Source: JACMLD01 sp039919885 (lineage in GTDB: Bacteria; Bacteroidota; Bacteroidia; Chitinophagales; Chitinophagaceae). From it: a DNA stretch of 64,000 bases. The stretch lies in contig JBDSEV010000022.1 of assembly GCA_039919885.1 (NCBI GenBank), positions 76,869 through 140,868 of the forward strand, given 5' to 3'. The translations under genes and the position numbers were made by a program. The number at the start of each line of letters is the position of its first letter. Position 1 is the first letter of the stretch. The notes below the pieces were generated by a model, which had not been told where the DNA came from, made no database searches, and worked only from the letters and a program-made list of their open reading frames with translations. This document shows, piece after piece, positions 52,849 to 60,154 of this stretch.

Positions 52849-54924
52849 ATGAAAAAGACAACCGGTATTTTTTTAGTTTTTATCCTATTGCAGCTACAAT
52901 CGTTTGCACAGGAACAACCCGTTATTGATTCTGCCAAAACCCTGAGCGAGGTGGTGATTTCTGCATTTGAACAGAAAACGGATATAGCCGGTGGTACCAT
53001 TGTAAAAACCATAGACAACAGCAATGCAGACCGCTACAATAAGACGTCGCTGGTGAACAGTTTTAACAGCATTGCCGGTGTACGCATGGAGGAGCGGTCG
53101 CCCGGCAGTTACCGCATCAATATCCGCGGCAGTTCTTTGCGTTCCCCCTTTGGCGTGAGAAACGTAAAAGTATACTGGAATGACATCCCAGTAACTGACC
53201 CAGGCGGCAACACCTACATTAACCAGTTTGCTTTTAATAATTTCTCCTCTATTGAAATATTGAAAGGACCTGCAGGCAGTATGTATGGCGCCGGCACCGG
53301 TGGCTTATTGTTGATGCATTCGCTGGGCAACAACTGGGCGCCGGGCGTACAGCTGGAATATGCAGGCGGCAGCTATAACCTGCAGAATATCCTGGGCAGT
53401 ATAAAGTTTGGAAAAGAAGATAACCGTAACGTACTTACCTATGCGCACAATCAAAGTGACGGCTACCGCAATCATACCAGGAGCGTAAAAGACAACGCCA
53501 GTTTTGTATCGCAATTAAAAGTTTCAGATAAACAACAATTAACCGCCAGCATCTTATACAGCAGCCTGTCTTACGAAACACCAGGCGGACTTACCCTGGC
53601 AGAATTTAAGGCCAATCCGCGGCAGGCGCGACCCGCAGCCGGCGGGCAGCCCAGTGCAGACCAGGCAAAAGCCACCATTTACCAGAAAAATTTTATGGCA
53701 GGTATTCAGCACCAATACTTTTTTACACCTGGCTTTAAAAATTCCACTTCGCTATACGGCATGTTTGCGCAGGTACAAAACCCCACGTTCAGGAATTACG
53801 AACGCCGCAACGAGCCAAGTCTTGGCGGAAGAACTTCTTTTGTGTATGAAAAGCAATTGCGTGATTCAAAACTACAGCTGGTGGCAGGTGGTGAATTGCA
53901 ACAGGGATTCTTTAATACCCAGGTATCCAAAAACAAAAATGGCCGGCCGGATACGCTGCAGACAAATGATGATATCCAGTATACCACGTACAGTGTTTTC
54001 GCCCAGGCCGATCTGAATATAAAAGACAGCTGGGTGGTAACAGCCGGTGCCAGCGTTAACAAATCAACCGTTCGCTTCACCCGCCTCAGCAGCTATCCTA
54101 CCGTAAAGGAAAGCCGTACGTACAAAAGCGAATTGTCTCCCCGGCTGGCGCTCCTTAAAAAACTGGGCAATGGCAACGCGCTTTTTGCAAGTATCGCTAA
54201 AGGATTTTCACCGCCCAGCGTATCAGAACTGTTACCGTCTACCGGCGTTATCAGCACTTTCCTGGAGGCGGAAGAAGGCACCAATTATGAATTGGGTGGA
54301 AGGGTATTCCTGCTAAAAGGAAAGCTTCGGCTGGAAGCAACGGCTTTCTATTTTAAACTCAACAACGCACTGGTTACCAGAAAAGACAGTAGCAATGCCG
54401 ATTATTATGTAAATGCGGGCAACACAAAGCAAAAAGGCATTGAGTTAAGTGCGGATTACACAAAAATATTCAACCATGGTTTTATTCAATACATTACCCT
54501 ACGGCCTTCCTATACGATCAGCAATTTTAAGTACGGCAGTTTTATAAAGGGCGCCACTGATTTTTCGGGCAAATACCTGCCCAGTGTTCCTAAATATATA
54601 TTTTCTGCACTGGCAGATGTACAGGCGAAGAACGGTGTTTATGTAAATGCAACTTATTATACTGCTTCGCGCATTTTCCTGGATGATGCCAATGCCGCGT
54701 CAGCAGGTGCTTATCATCTACTGGGTGGCCGACTGGGATGGAAACTGCCGTTAAAAGGCAAGCTAGGGTTGAATGTATACGCCGGCGTCGATAACCTGCT
54801 GAACGAAACCTATAGTTTAGGCAATGATATCAATGCGGCAGGCGGACGTTATTACAATGCGGCGCCACTGAGAAATTATTATGCGGGTGTTGCCTTTGAA
54901 TTGAACGGGCAAAAGAAAAAATAA
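52849..54924 (+). CDS. TonB-dependent outer membrane receptor
   Basis: 691 residues. The signal peptide ends near SFAQEQ. The TonB box region is seen as TLSEVVISAFEQ, then the plug domain (LVNSFNSIAGVRMEERSPGSYRINIRGSSLRSPFGVRNVKVYWND, key parts SIAGVRMEERSPG and RINIRGSSLRSPFGVRNVKV; IEILKGPAGSMYGAGTGG), and a 22-strand barrel with GNALFASIAKGFSPPSVSEL and DNLLNETYSLGND near the end. It has no N-terminal carboxypeptidase-like domain and no SusD partner, so it is more like siderophore or metal receptors than polysaccharide receptors. The substrate is not visible. It precedes the B12 locus but is separated by 537 bp containing the riboswitch. Confidence 0.93.
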   Translation: MKKTTGIFLVFILLQLQSFAQEQPVIDSAKTLSEVVISAFEQKTDIAGGTIVKTIDNSNADRYNKTSLVNSFNSIAGVRMEERSPGSYRINIRGSSLRSPFGVRNVKVYWNDIPVTDPGGNTYINQFAFNNFSSIEILKGPAGSMYGAGTGGLLLMHSLGNNWAPGVQLEYAGGSYNLQNILGSIKFGKEDNRNVLTYAHNQSDGYRNHTRSVKDNASFVSQLKVSDKQQLTASILYSSLSYETPGGLTLAEFKANPRQARPAAGGQPSADQAKATIYQKNFMAGIQHQYFFTPGFKNSTSLYGMFAQVQNPTFRNYERRNEPSLGGRTSFVYEKQLRDSKLQLVAGGELQQGFFNTQVSKNKNGRPDTLQTNDDIQYTTYSVFAQADLNIKDSWVVTAGASVNKSTVRFTRLSSYPTVKESRTYKSELSPRLALLKKLGNGNALFASIAKGFSPPSVSELLPSTGVISTFLEAEEGTNYELGGRVFLLKGKLRLEATAFYFKLNNALVTRKDSSNADYYVNAGNTKQKGIELSADYTKIFNHGFIQYITLRPSYTISNFKYGSFIKGATDFSGKYLPSVPKYIFSALADVQAKNGVYVNATYYTASRIFLDDANAASAGAYHLLGGRLGWKLPLKGKLGLNVYAGVDNLLNETYSLGNDINAAGGRYYNAAPLRNYYAGVAFELNGQKKK

Positions 54925-55106
54925 GGGTGTTGTTTTAATGCTCATTGTTACGCTCGTTTTTTGCCGCGGCGCGTACAGCGGTACTATTGCAGCAGTAAAG
55001 AATGCGTTTGACCGTCACTCCATCATCTGCACCCTCGTAAAAAACCGTACGGGCCTGTGCGATAAAGATCCCCACAAAAACAAACCCGTCATTTCGTTTT
55101 AGTAGT

Positions 55107-55114
55107 TACATTTG
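55107..55114 (+). promoter_or_regulatory. -7 box in front of the cobalamin riboswitch
   Basis: TACATTTG matches TAnnTTTG and lies just upstream of the first conserved riboswitch helix. Transcription would begin near 55120. No clear TTG is present about 20 bp upstream. The part 54925-55106 shows no gene or other signal. Confidence 0.5.
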
Positions 55115-55121
55115 CCGCTGA

Positions 55122-55342
55122 TTATGGTTCCCGGTATCAACCCGGGATTAAAAGGGAATCCCGTTAAAATCGGGAGCTATCCCCGTAGCTGTAAGTGTTA
55201 TTGTGAAGTGCAAGACGTCCGTTAGGGCAGCCTTCGAAGCGCCTTTCCTTCACAACTGTTCAATCTTCAAACCACTGTCGGGGTAATCTAACTCGGATGG
55301 GAAGGTAATTGAACGGCAACGCAAGCCAGAAGACCTGCCAAA
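55122..55342 (+). ncRNA. Cobalamin riboswitch (B12 element)
   Basis: The segment carries the cobalamin-aptamer landmarks in order: a GGTTCCCGG helix start, GGGAATCCCG with AAATCGGGAGCT, CCCCGTAGCTGTAAG, CCACTGTCGGGGTAATC, a GATGGGAAGG segment, and the B12 box GCCAGAAGACCTGCC at 55325-55339. It lies in front of a BtuB-like receptor gene, the usual place. Adenosyl- or methylcobalamin would bind and reduce expression of the uptake genes. The expression platform must lie in the 120 bases to the ATG; no strong terminator stem is visible there, so control of translation is more likely. Confidence 0.93.
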
Positions 55343-55461
55343 ATCAATTAATAATTATTCAGCTTTCGGGTGAAAGGCATGGAGATTTAAGGATGCGGGT
55401 CATTCTTCAATTTTCTTTCTTTTTTTATTTTCCGGAAGCAGTCATCAAAAAAAAATTTCTA

Positions 55462-57414
55462 ATGAGAAAAGAATTTTTTGTTGTGGCTGCTACATTCATC
55501 AGCAGTTCCGTTTTTGCACAACAACCAGACAGCAGCCAGGCAAGACAATTGGACGAAGTGGTGGTTACCGCCAACAAGTTTGCACAAAAACTAAGTAGCA
55601 CGGGCAAGGTCTTAACTGTTATCAACCGCGCCCAGCTGGAGCGGAATACAGGACGTACCCTGGCGCAGGTATTGAACGAGCAGGCAGGTTTGATTATCAA
55701 TGGCGCGCAGGGGCCGCTGGGCACCAACCAGCTGATATATATGCGCGGCGCAGGCGCTGCCAACACATTGATTTTAATAGATGGCGTACCCGCCAACGAT
55801 GCTTCCGGCGTAACTGCTGAATTTGACATCAATCATTTTGCAATCGATCAAATTGAAAGGGTAGAAATTTTAAAAGGCGCACAATCTGTTTTATACGGAT
55901 CAGACGCCGTGGCCGGTGTAATCAATATCATTACAAAGAAACAAGGGAGCAGCAAACCTGCCGGCTTTAATGCAACGCTGGCCGGTGGCAGTTACGGAAC
56001 ATTTAAAGGTACTGCCGGTGTTGGGGGAAAAACAAAAGCAGTGAGCTATAACCTGCAATACTCAAGGTTGCAGTCAGATGGTTTTTCTGCCGCCTATGAC
56101 CAAGCAAAAACGGGCAATTTCGACAGGGACGGTTTCAAACAGGACATACTGGGTGCTAACGTTGGATTACAGGCAACCAAAAACTGGCTGTTACGTGCGT
56201 ACGCGCAATATGGCAAATACAAAGCAGACGTAGACGACGGCGCCATGACGGACGATAAAAATAATACACTAAAGAATAAAAACCTGCAACTCACCCTGAG
56301 CTCGGTTAACCAGTTTACAGCGGGCAGCGTGCACGTTAATTTAAACCTGAACAATACAGAGCGAAGCCTGAATGACGAAAAAAACATACCCGCCGATCCA
56401 AATGATTTCGATCCGTTTAACGGCGTGTACAAAGGAAAATCCCTGTTTGCCGAAGCATATACCAATCTTAACCTGGCCCCACATGCGGGTTTGTTGTTCG
56501 GCGCAGATCTCCGCAGGCAACACGCAGCTATTGAAACTACGTATGGCAAGCTGGGCGATGACAGCCTCAAATCAACGCAAAGCAGCGGCTATACATCTTT
56601 CTTCCTGAAAGATTTGAGTGGATTCAATGCAGAACTGGGCGCACGGTATACGCATCATTCTGTATTTGGCTCGGCTTTCACCTATTCCATTAACCCTTCT
56701 TTTCTTATCAACAAACAGGTAAAACTTTTTGCCAACATCGCATCGGGTTTCCGGGCTCCATCGCTGTACAATCTTGGATCTGAGTACGGCAATGCTGCAT
56801 TGAAACCAGAAAAATCAATGTCGTACGAAGGCGGGGTTCAGTACGTCAATACCAGGAATACGGTGAACCTGCGGGCGACTTATTTTAACCGCACCATAAA
56901 AAATGTTATCATATTTAAATCTTTGTTTGTTGCCCCGTATGGACAGTATGACAATGCGGATCAGCAACATGATCATGGATTTGAATTGGAAGCCACCATC
57001 CGGCCAACAGAAAAATGGAACATCGTTGCCAACTACGCCTTCACAGATGGCAAAGTAAGCAGTCGTTCTGCTGCTACTGCAAACGATACCAGTTTCTATA
57101 ATTTATACCGCCGCCCAAAAAATGCTTTTAATACCAGCATTGGCTACCAGGCCAGCAGTAAACTGTATACCAGTATTGGCCTGAGATGGGTAGATAAAAG
57201 AGACGATCTTTTTTTCAACTCAAATACTTTTGCAACAGAAAAAAAGGTGCTGGGTGCGTACTACAATCTTGATGTATATGCTTCTTACCAGGCAGTTCGT
57301 TTTGTAAAATTCTTTGCCGACCTGCGCAATATTACCAACCAGCAATATTTTGATTTGTACGGATACAACAGCCGCCGTTTCAATTTTATGGCAGGTGCTA
57401 TGTTTAACTTTTAA
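55462..57414 (+). CDS. btuB: BtuB-like TonB-dependent cobalamin receptor
   Basis: 650 residues from the ATG at 55462. The frame is open from 55309 but that part overlaps the riboswitch; MRKEFFVVAATFISSSVFAQ is a proper signal peptide. TonB box: LDEVVVTANKF. The plug domain shows TGRTLAQVLNEQAGLIINGAQGPLGTNQLIYMRGAGAANTLILIDGVPAND, key parts LAQVLNEQAGLIING and ILIDGVPANDAS, and IERVEILKGAQSVLYGSDAVAGVI, as RVEILKGAQSVLYGSDA. The barrel ends in GAMFNF. Riboswitch control and the downstream cobalamin-binding protein make B12 or a corrinoid the likely ligand. First gene of an operon of at least three. Confidence 0.93.
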   Translation: MRKEFFVVAATFISSSVFAQQPDSSQARQLDEVVVTANKFAQKLSSTGKVLTVINRAQLERNTGRTLAQVLNEQAGLIINGAQGPLGTNQLIYMRGAGAANTLILIDGVPANDASGVTAEFDINHFAIDQIERVEILKGAQSVLYGSDAVAGVINIITKKQGSSKPAGFNATLAGGSYGTFKGTAGVGGKTKAVSYNLQYSRLQSDGFSAAYDQAKTGNFDRDGFKQDILGANVGLQATKNWLLRAYAQYGKYKADVDDGAMTDDKNNTLKNKNLQLTLSSVNQFTAGSVHVNLNLNNTERSLNDEKNIPADPNDFDPFNGVYKGKSLFAEAYTNLNLAPHAGLLFGADLRRQHAAIETTYGKLGDDSLKSTQSSGYTSFFLKDLSGFNAELGARYTHHSVFGSAFTYSINPSFLINKQVKLFANIASGFRAPSLYNLGSEYGNAALKPEKSMSYEGGVQYVNTRNTVNLRATYFNRTIKNVIIFKSLFVAPYGQYDNADQQHDHGFELEATIRPTEKWNIVANYAFTDGKVSSRSAATANDTSFYNLYRRPKNAFNTSIGYQASSKLYTSIGLRWVDKRDDLFFNSNTFATEKKVLGAYYNLDVYASYQAVRFVKFFADLRNITNQQYFDLYGYNSRRFNFMAGAMFNF

Positions 57415-57425
57415 AAAAAATTACG

Positions 57426-58022
57426 ATGATGCAAAAAACTACTACCCGAAACCTGCTGATAACTGTTTTTATAATAGTGGTGGCGGCCATTCGCGTAAGC
57501 ATTAACATGAGCGGCGAACTGCATTTGCTCACTAATTTTTCAGCAATTGGAGCGATGGCGCTGTTTGGCGGTGCGTATTTTACCAACCGAAGTATGTCAT
57601 TTGCCGTGCCATTGGCAACATTGTTTATAAGCGATACCATTCTGGGACTTACCGTATACAGCAAATTTAGTCATGGCTTTCTATACAGCGGCTGGTACTG
57701 GGTCTATGCTGCGTTTGCATTGATGGTGCTGGCGGGCAAGCTATTGCTGGAGAAGGTATCCGTTAGGAATGTCTTACTGGCTGCGCTCACCATTACTTTT
57801 ATACATTGGATTGTGAGTGATATTGGCGTGTGGCTCAGCGGAACAACTTATCCCAGAACGCTGGCCGGCTGGTGGGCCTGCCTTGCAGCTGCGATTCCTT
57901 TTGAAAGAAATTTTTTATTGGGCACCTTATTTTATAGTGGCGTTATGTTTGGCGGTTTTGAATGGGTGAAAAAATACAGGCCCGCCATACCTGCCTTCAA
58001 TAAGAACCAGCAGCTGCCGTAG
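57426..58022 (+). CDS. DUF6580 family membrane protein, candidate corrinoid transporter part
   Basis: 198 residues, about five to six membrane segments (LLITVFIIVVAAIRVSINM; LTNFSAIGAMALFGGAYF; YWVYAAFALMVLAGKLLL; ALTITFIHWIVSDIGVWLSG). NFSAIGAMALFGGAYF, GVWLSGTTYPRTLAGWWAC, PFERNFLLGTLFYS and FGGFEWV match the DUF6580 family, annotated as putative transport proteins. It starts 11 bp after btuB and is followed after 43 bp by the cobalamin-binding protein gene, so it is in the riboswitch operon. No BtuC or BtuD is present. It may be the inner-membrane component, perhaps like an ECF transporter S-subunit; this is inference from position and topology. Confidence 0.85.
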   Translation: MMQKTTTRNLLITVFIIVVAAIRVSINMSGELHLLTNFSAIGAMALFGGAYFTNRSMSFAVPLATLFISDTILGLTVYSKFSHGFLYSGWYWVYAAFALMVLAGKLLLEKVSVRNVLLAALTITFIHWIVSDIGVWLSGTTYPRTLAGWWACLAAAIPFERNFLLGTLFYSGVMFGGFEWVKKYRPAIPAFNKNQQLP

Positions 58023-58065
58023 TTCAACCACGCAAACAGTTTGATGAACCTTTAAAAAAGTCCGC

Positions 58066-59010
58066 ATGAAAGTATGTTCATTTCTTCCTGCAGCTACACA
58101 AATGATGTACGACATGGGGCTGGAAGACTACCTGTATGGTGTTACATTTGAATGCCCTGCCGTAGCGCTGGCGGAAAAACATAAAATTGTACGTTGTTTA
58201 ATGGAAGGTAAACAGTATAGCAGTAAAGAAATTGATACTATCTTCTCTGCATCCAAAGCACAGGGTAAAAGCCTTTATTATGTAGACCAGGATTTGCTGG
58301 AGCAAATTGCACCGGACATTATTTTTACCCAGGATGTTTGCGAGGTTTGCCAGATAGACACTGCCTGCACCGCCACCGCAGTTGCCAGGTTAAAAAAACA
58401 GCCACAACTGATTGCCTTAACACCGCAAAACCTCGATGACGTTTTTCAGTGCGCGGTTACTGTTGCAGCAGCAGTTGGCAAAGAGGAAGCCGCATATAGT
58501 TATTTAGCAACCCTGAAAAAGAGAACGGATGATATTTTAGATGCGCTGCGATTTTATAAAATGCCATTAAAACGAGTGATGTTAATGGAATGGATTGAAC
58601 CCATTTATAATTGCGGTCATTGGATACCTTTCCAGGTGGCGAAGGCGGGCGGCATTGATATGATGGGCAATCCAGGCGGAGATTCCATTGTTACCCAATG
58701 GGATAAAATTCTTAAATACGATCCGGAAGTGCTGGTGGTGGCAGCTTGTGGCTTTACGATTGCACGTGCCCGGGAAGAGATGCACCTGCTGACGGGAAAA
58801 CCGGGGTGGCACCAGCTTGCGGCTGTTAAAAACAAAGCAGTGTACCTGGCAGATTACGATCTTTTTACCCAGCCATCGCCGGCGGGCTTAACCGATGGCG
58901 TTGAGCTGCTATCCGCCTTGTTCCACCCCGATATCTTTAGCATACCAGCTCATTTGCGCGGTAAATATTTTTCTTTTTGTGAAACCAGCATGGCCTATGT
59001 GCAAGCATGA
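58066..59010 (+). CDS. Cobalamin-binding protein, BtuF-like, without signal peptide
   Basis: 314 residues. It belongs to the periplasmic-binding-protein type III fold: VCSFLPAATQMMYDMGLEDYLYGVTFECP at the start (as FLPAATQMMYDMGLED), QIAPDIIFTQDVCEVCQ, LIALTPQNLDDVF, RVMLMEWIEPIYNCGHWIPFQVAKAGG (as MEWIEPIYNCGHWIP), and LVVAACGFTIARAREE. These are the features of BtuF-like cobalamin-binding proteins. No signal peptide or lipobox is seen: the protein starts with the first strand of the fold, so it may be cytoplasmic or the protein may need another export route. The motif CEVCQIDTAC gives three close cysteines. It overlaps the next gene by 14 bases. Confidence 0.88.
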   Translation: MKVCSFLPAATQMMYDMGLEDYLYGVTFECPAVALAEKHKIVRCLMEGKQYSSKEIDTIFSASKAQGKSLYYVDQDLLEQIAPDIIFTQDVCEVCQIDTACTATAVARLKKQPQLIALTPQNLDDVFQCAVTVAAAVGKEEAAYSYLATLKKRTDDILDALRFYKMPLKRVMLMEWIEPIYNCGHWIPFQVAKAGGIDMMGNPGGDSIVTQWDKILKYDPEVLVVAACGFTIARAREEMHLLTGKPGWHQLAAVKNKAVYLADYDLFTQPSPAGLTDGVELLSALFHPDIFSIPAHLRGKYFSFCETSMAYVQA

Positions 59011-59230
59011 AGATAAAAATTGTCCGCGATGTAACGCTGCCTTTGAATGCAAGGTGGGCGATATTACCAAGTGCCAATGTTATACGGTGCAGCTAAATGA
59101 CGCGGAACGTGATTTTTTGACCCGTGCGTACACCGATTGCCTGTGCGCCGATTGTATGAAACTGGTACGGGCCGCTTATCACCAGGCGCAACAGGACATA
59201 CAGCTAAAACAGCTGTTCGGACTAAGATGA
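58997..59230 (+). CDS. Cysteine-rich CWC family protein
   Basis: 77 residues from the ATG at 58997, 14 bases before the stop of the cobalamin-binding protein gene. The frame is open from 58895, but family similarity begins at MCKHEDKNCPRCNAAFECKVG. Ten cysteines in 77 residues (CPRC, FEC, KCQCY, DCLCADC) suggest one or two zinc or iron sites. This matches the CWC family, small cytosolic proteins of unknown role. Overlap with the upstream gene shows translational coupling, so it belongs to the B12 operon and may be an accessory factor. Confidence 0.82.
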   Translation: MCKHEDKNCPRCNAAFECKVGDITKCQCYTVQLNDAERDFLTRAYTDCLCADCMKLVRAAYHQAQQDIQLKQLFGLR

Positions 59231-59262
59231 GCATGGCACCGAAGCGCACGCCGGTTTATGGC

Positions 59263-59270
59263 TACCTTTG
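59263..59270 (+). promoter_or_regulatory. Possible -7 box of the marC-like gene
   Basis: TACCTTTG is a perfect TAnnTTTG box 15 bases before the ATG at 59286, inside the 55-bp gap after the CWC gene. No -33 TTG is seen. Confidence 0.35.
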
Positions 59271-59285
59271 CCAAAATTAACCGGC

Positions 59286-59864
59286 ATGGATTTCAATTAT
59301 AGCGAACTGCTGACTGTTACCTTCACCCTGTTTGCTATTATTGATATATTGGGTTCCATTCCGCTCCTTATAACGCTCAAAGAAAAAATGGGTGGTATCG
59401 ATGCCATGAAGGCAACGCTGATATCCGGCGGCCTGATGATTTTGTTTCTATTTATTGGCGAAAACCTACTGCACGTCCTGGGATTGGATAAAAGATCATT
59501 TGCTGTTGGCGGTTCCATTGTAATTTTTATTCTCGGCCTGGAGATGGTGTTGGGGATAGAATTCTTTAAAAGCGATAAAAATGCCAAATCGAGTGTGGCG
59601 GTGCCCATTGCATTTCCCATCATCGCGGGGTCGGGCACATTAACGACCATCATGTCTTTAAAAGCCGATTACAAGGATCACAGTATTCTGCTGGCGATAC
59701 TGATCAACCTGGTGGTGGTGTTCATTGTGTTGAAATCACTCAATTTCCTGGAAAAAATCCTCGGTCCGGCAGGATTGATTGCTATCCGAAAATTTTTTGG
59801 CGTAATATTGCTGGCCATTGCCGTAAAAATCTTTGCGAGCAATGCACCGGGACTGATAAAGTAA
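59286..59864 (+). CDS. MarC family integral membrane protein
   Basis: 192 residues from the ATG at 59286. Six hydrophobic segments (LLTVTFTLFAIIDILGSIPLLITL; SGGLMILFLFIGENLLHVLG; FAVGGSIVIFILGLEMVLGIEFF; ILLAILINLVVVFIVL) and the family motifs AIIDILGSIPLLI, IFILGLEMVLG, VPIAFPIIAGSGTLTTIMSL (as AFPIIAGSGTLTTIM) identify MarC (UPF0056). Despite the name it is not known to cause multiple antibiotic resistance, and its function is open. It may be read from the B12 operon or from its own box upstream. The tRNA gene follows 123 bp downstream. Confidence 0.92.
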   Translation: MDFNYSELLTVTFTLFAIIDILGSIPLLITLKEKMGGIDAMKATLISGGLMILFLFIGENLLHVLGLDKRSFAVGGSIVIFILGLEMVLGIEFFKSDKNAKSSVAVPIAFPIIAGSGTLTTIMSLKADYKDHSILLAILINLVVVFIVLKSLNFLEKILGPAGLIAIRKFFGVILLAIAVKIFASNAPGLIK

Positions 59865-59987
59865 GGTGAAAATCCATCAGCCGGAAAGTTCTTTTGATTT
59901 TTTGCCAGTCTTTTTGCGGTAGTGAATATTGATCATGCGGTTATTGCTCCCATTTCCGAATTTTCAAATTTCGACATTAAAAATCCT

Positions 59988-60059
59988 GGTCTCGTAGTAC
60001 AATGGATAGTATAAGGGTCTCCGAAGCCCTGGATTCAGGTTCGATTCCTGACGAGACCA
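59988..60059 (+). tRNA. tRNA-Arg (anticodon CCG)
   Basis: The 72-base segment folds as a tRNA: acceptor GGTCTCG/CGAGACC, D arm with GTACAATGGATAGTAT, anticodon stem AGGGT/GCCCT around loop CTCCGAA (anticodon CCG, reads CGG), T arm CAGG-TTCGATT-CCTG, discriminator A. The CCA end is not encoded. Phage-like and restriction genes follow directly, so its 3' end is a candidate integration site. Confidence 0.97.
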
Positions 60060-60154
60060 CTTGATTTATCCTATCTAATTGATTTTTACAGACTTGTCTA
60101 CGAACTTTTATCCCTGGTAAAACATTTTACAATCTTGCTGCCTCATCCGTTCGG

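Noticed and set aside
55309..55461. 51-codon N-terminal extension of the BtuB-like receptor
   Set aside because: It would be translated from within the riboswitch aptamer; a normal signal peptide starts at 55462.
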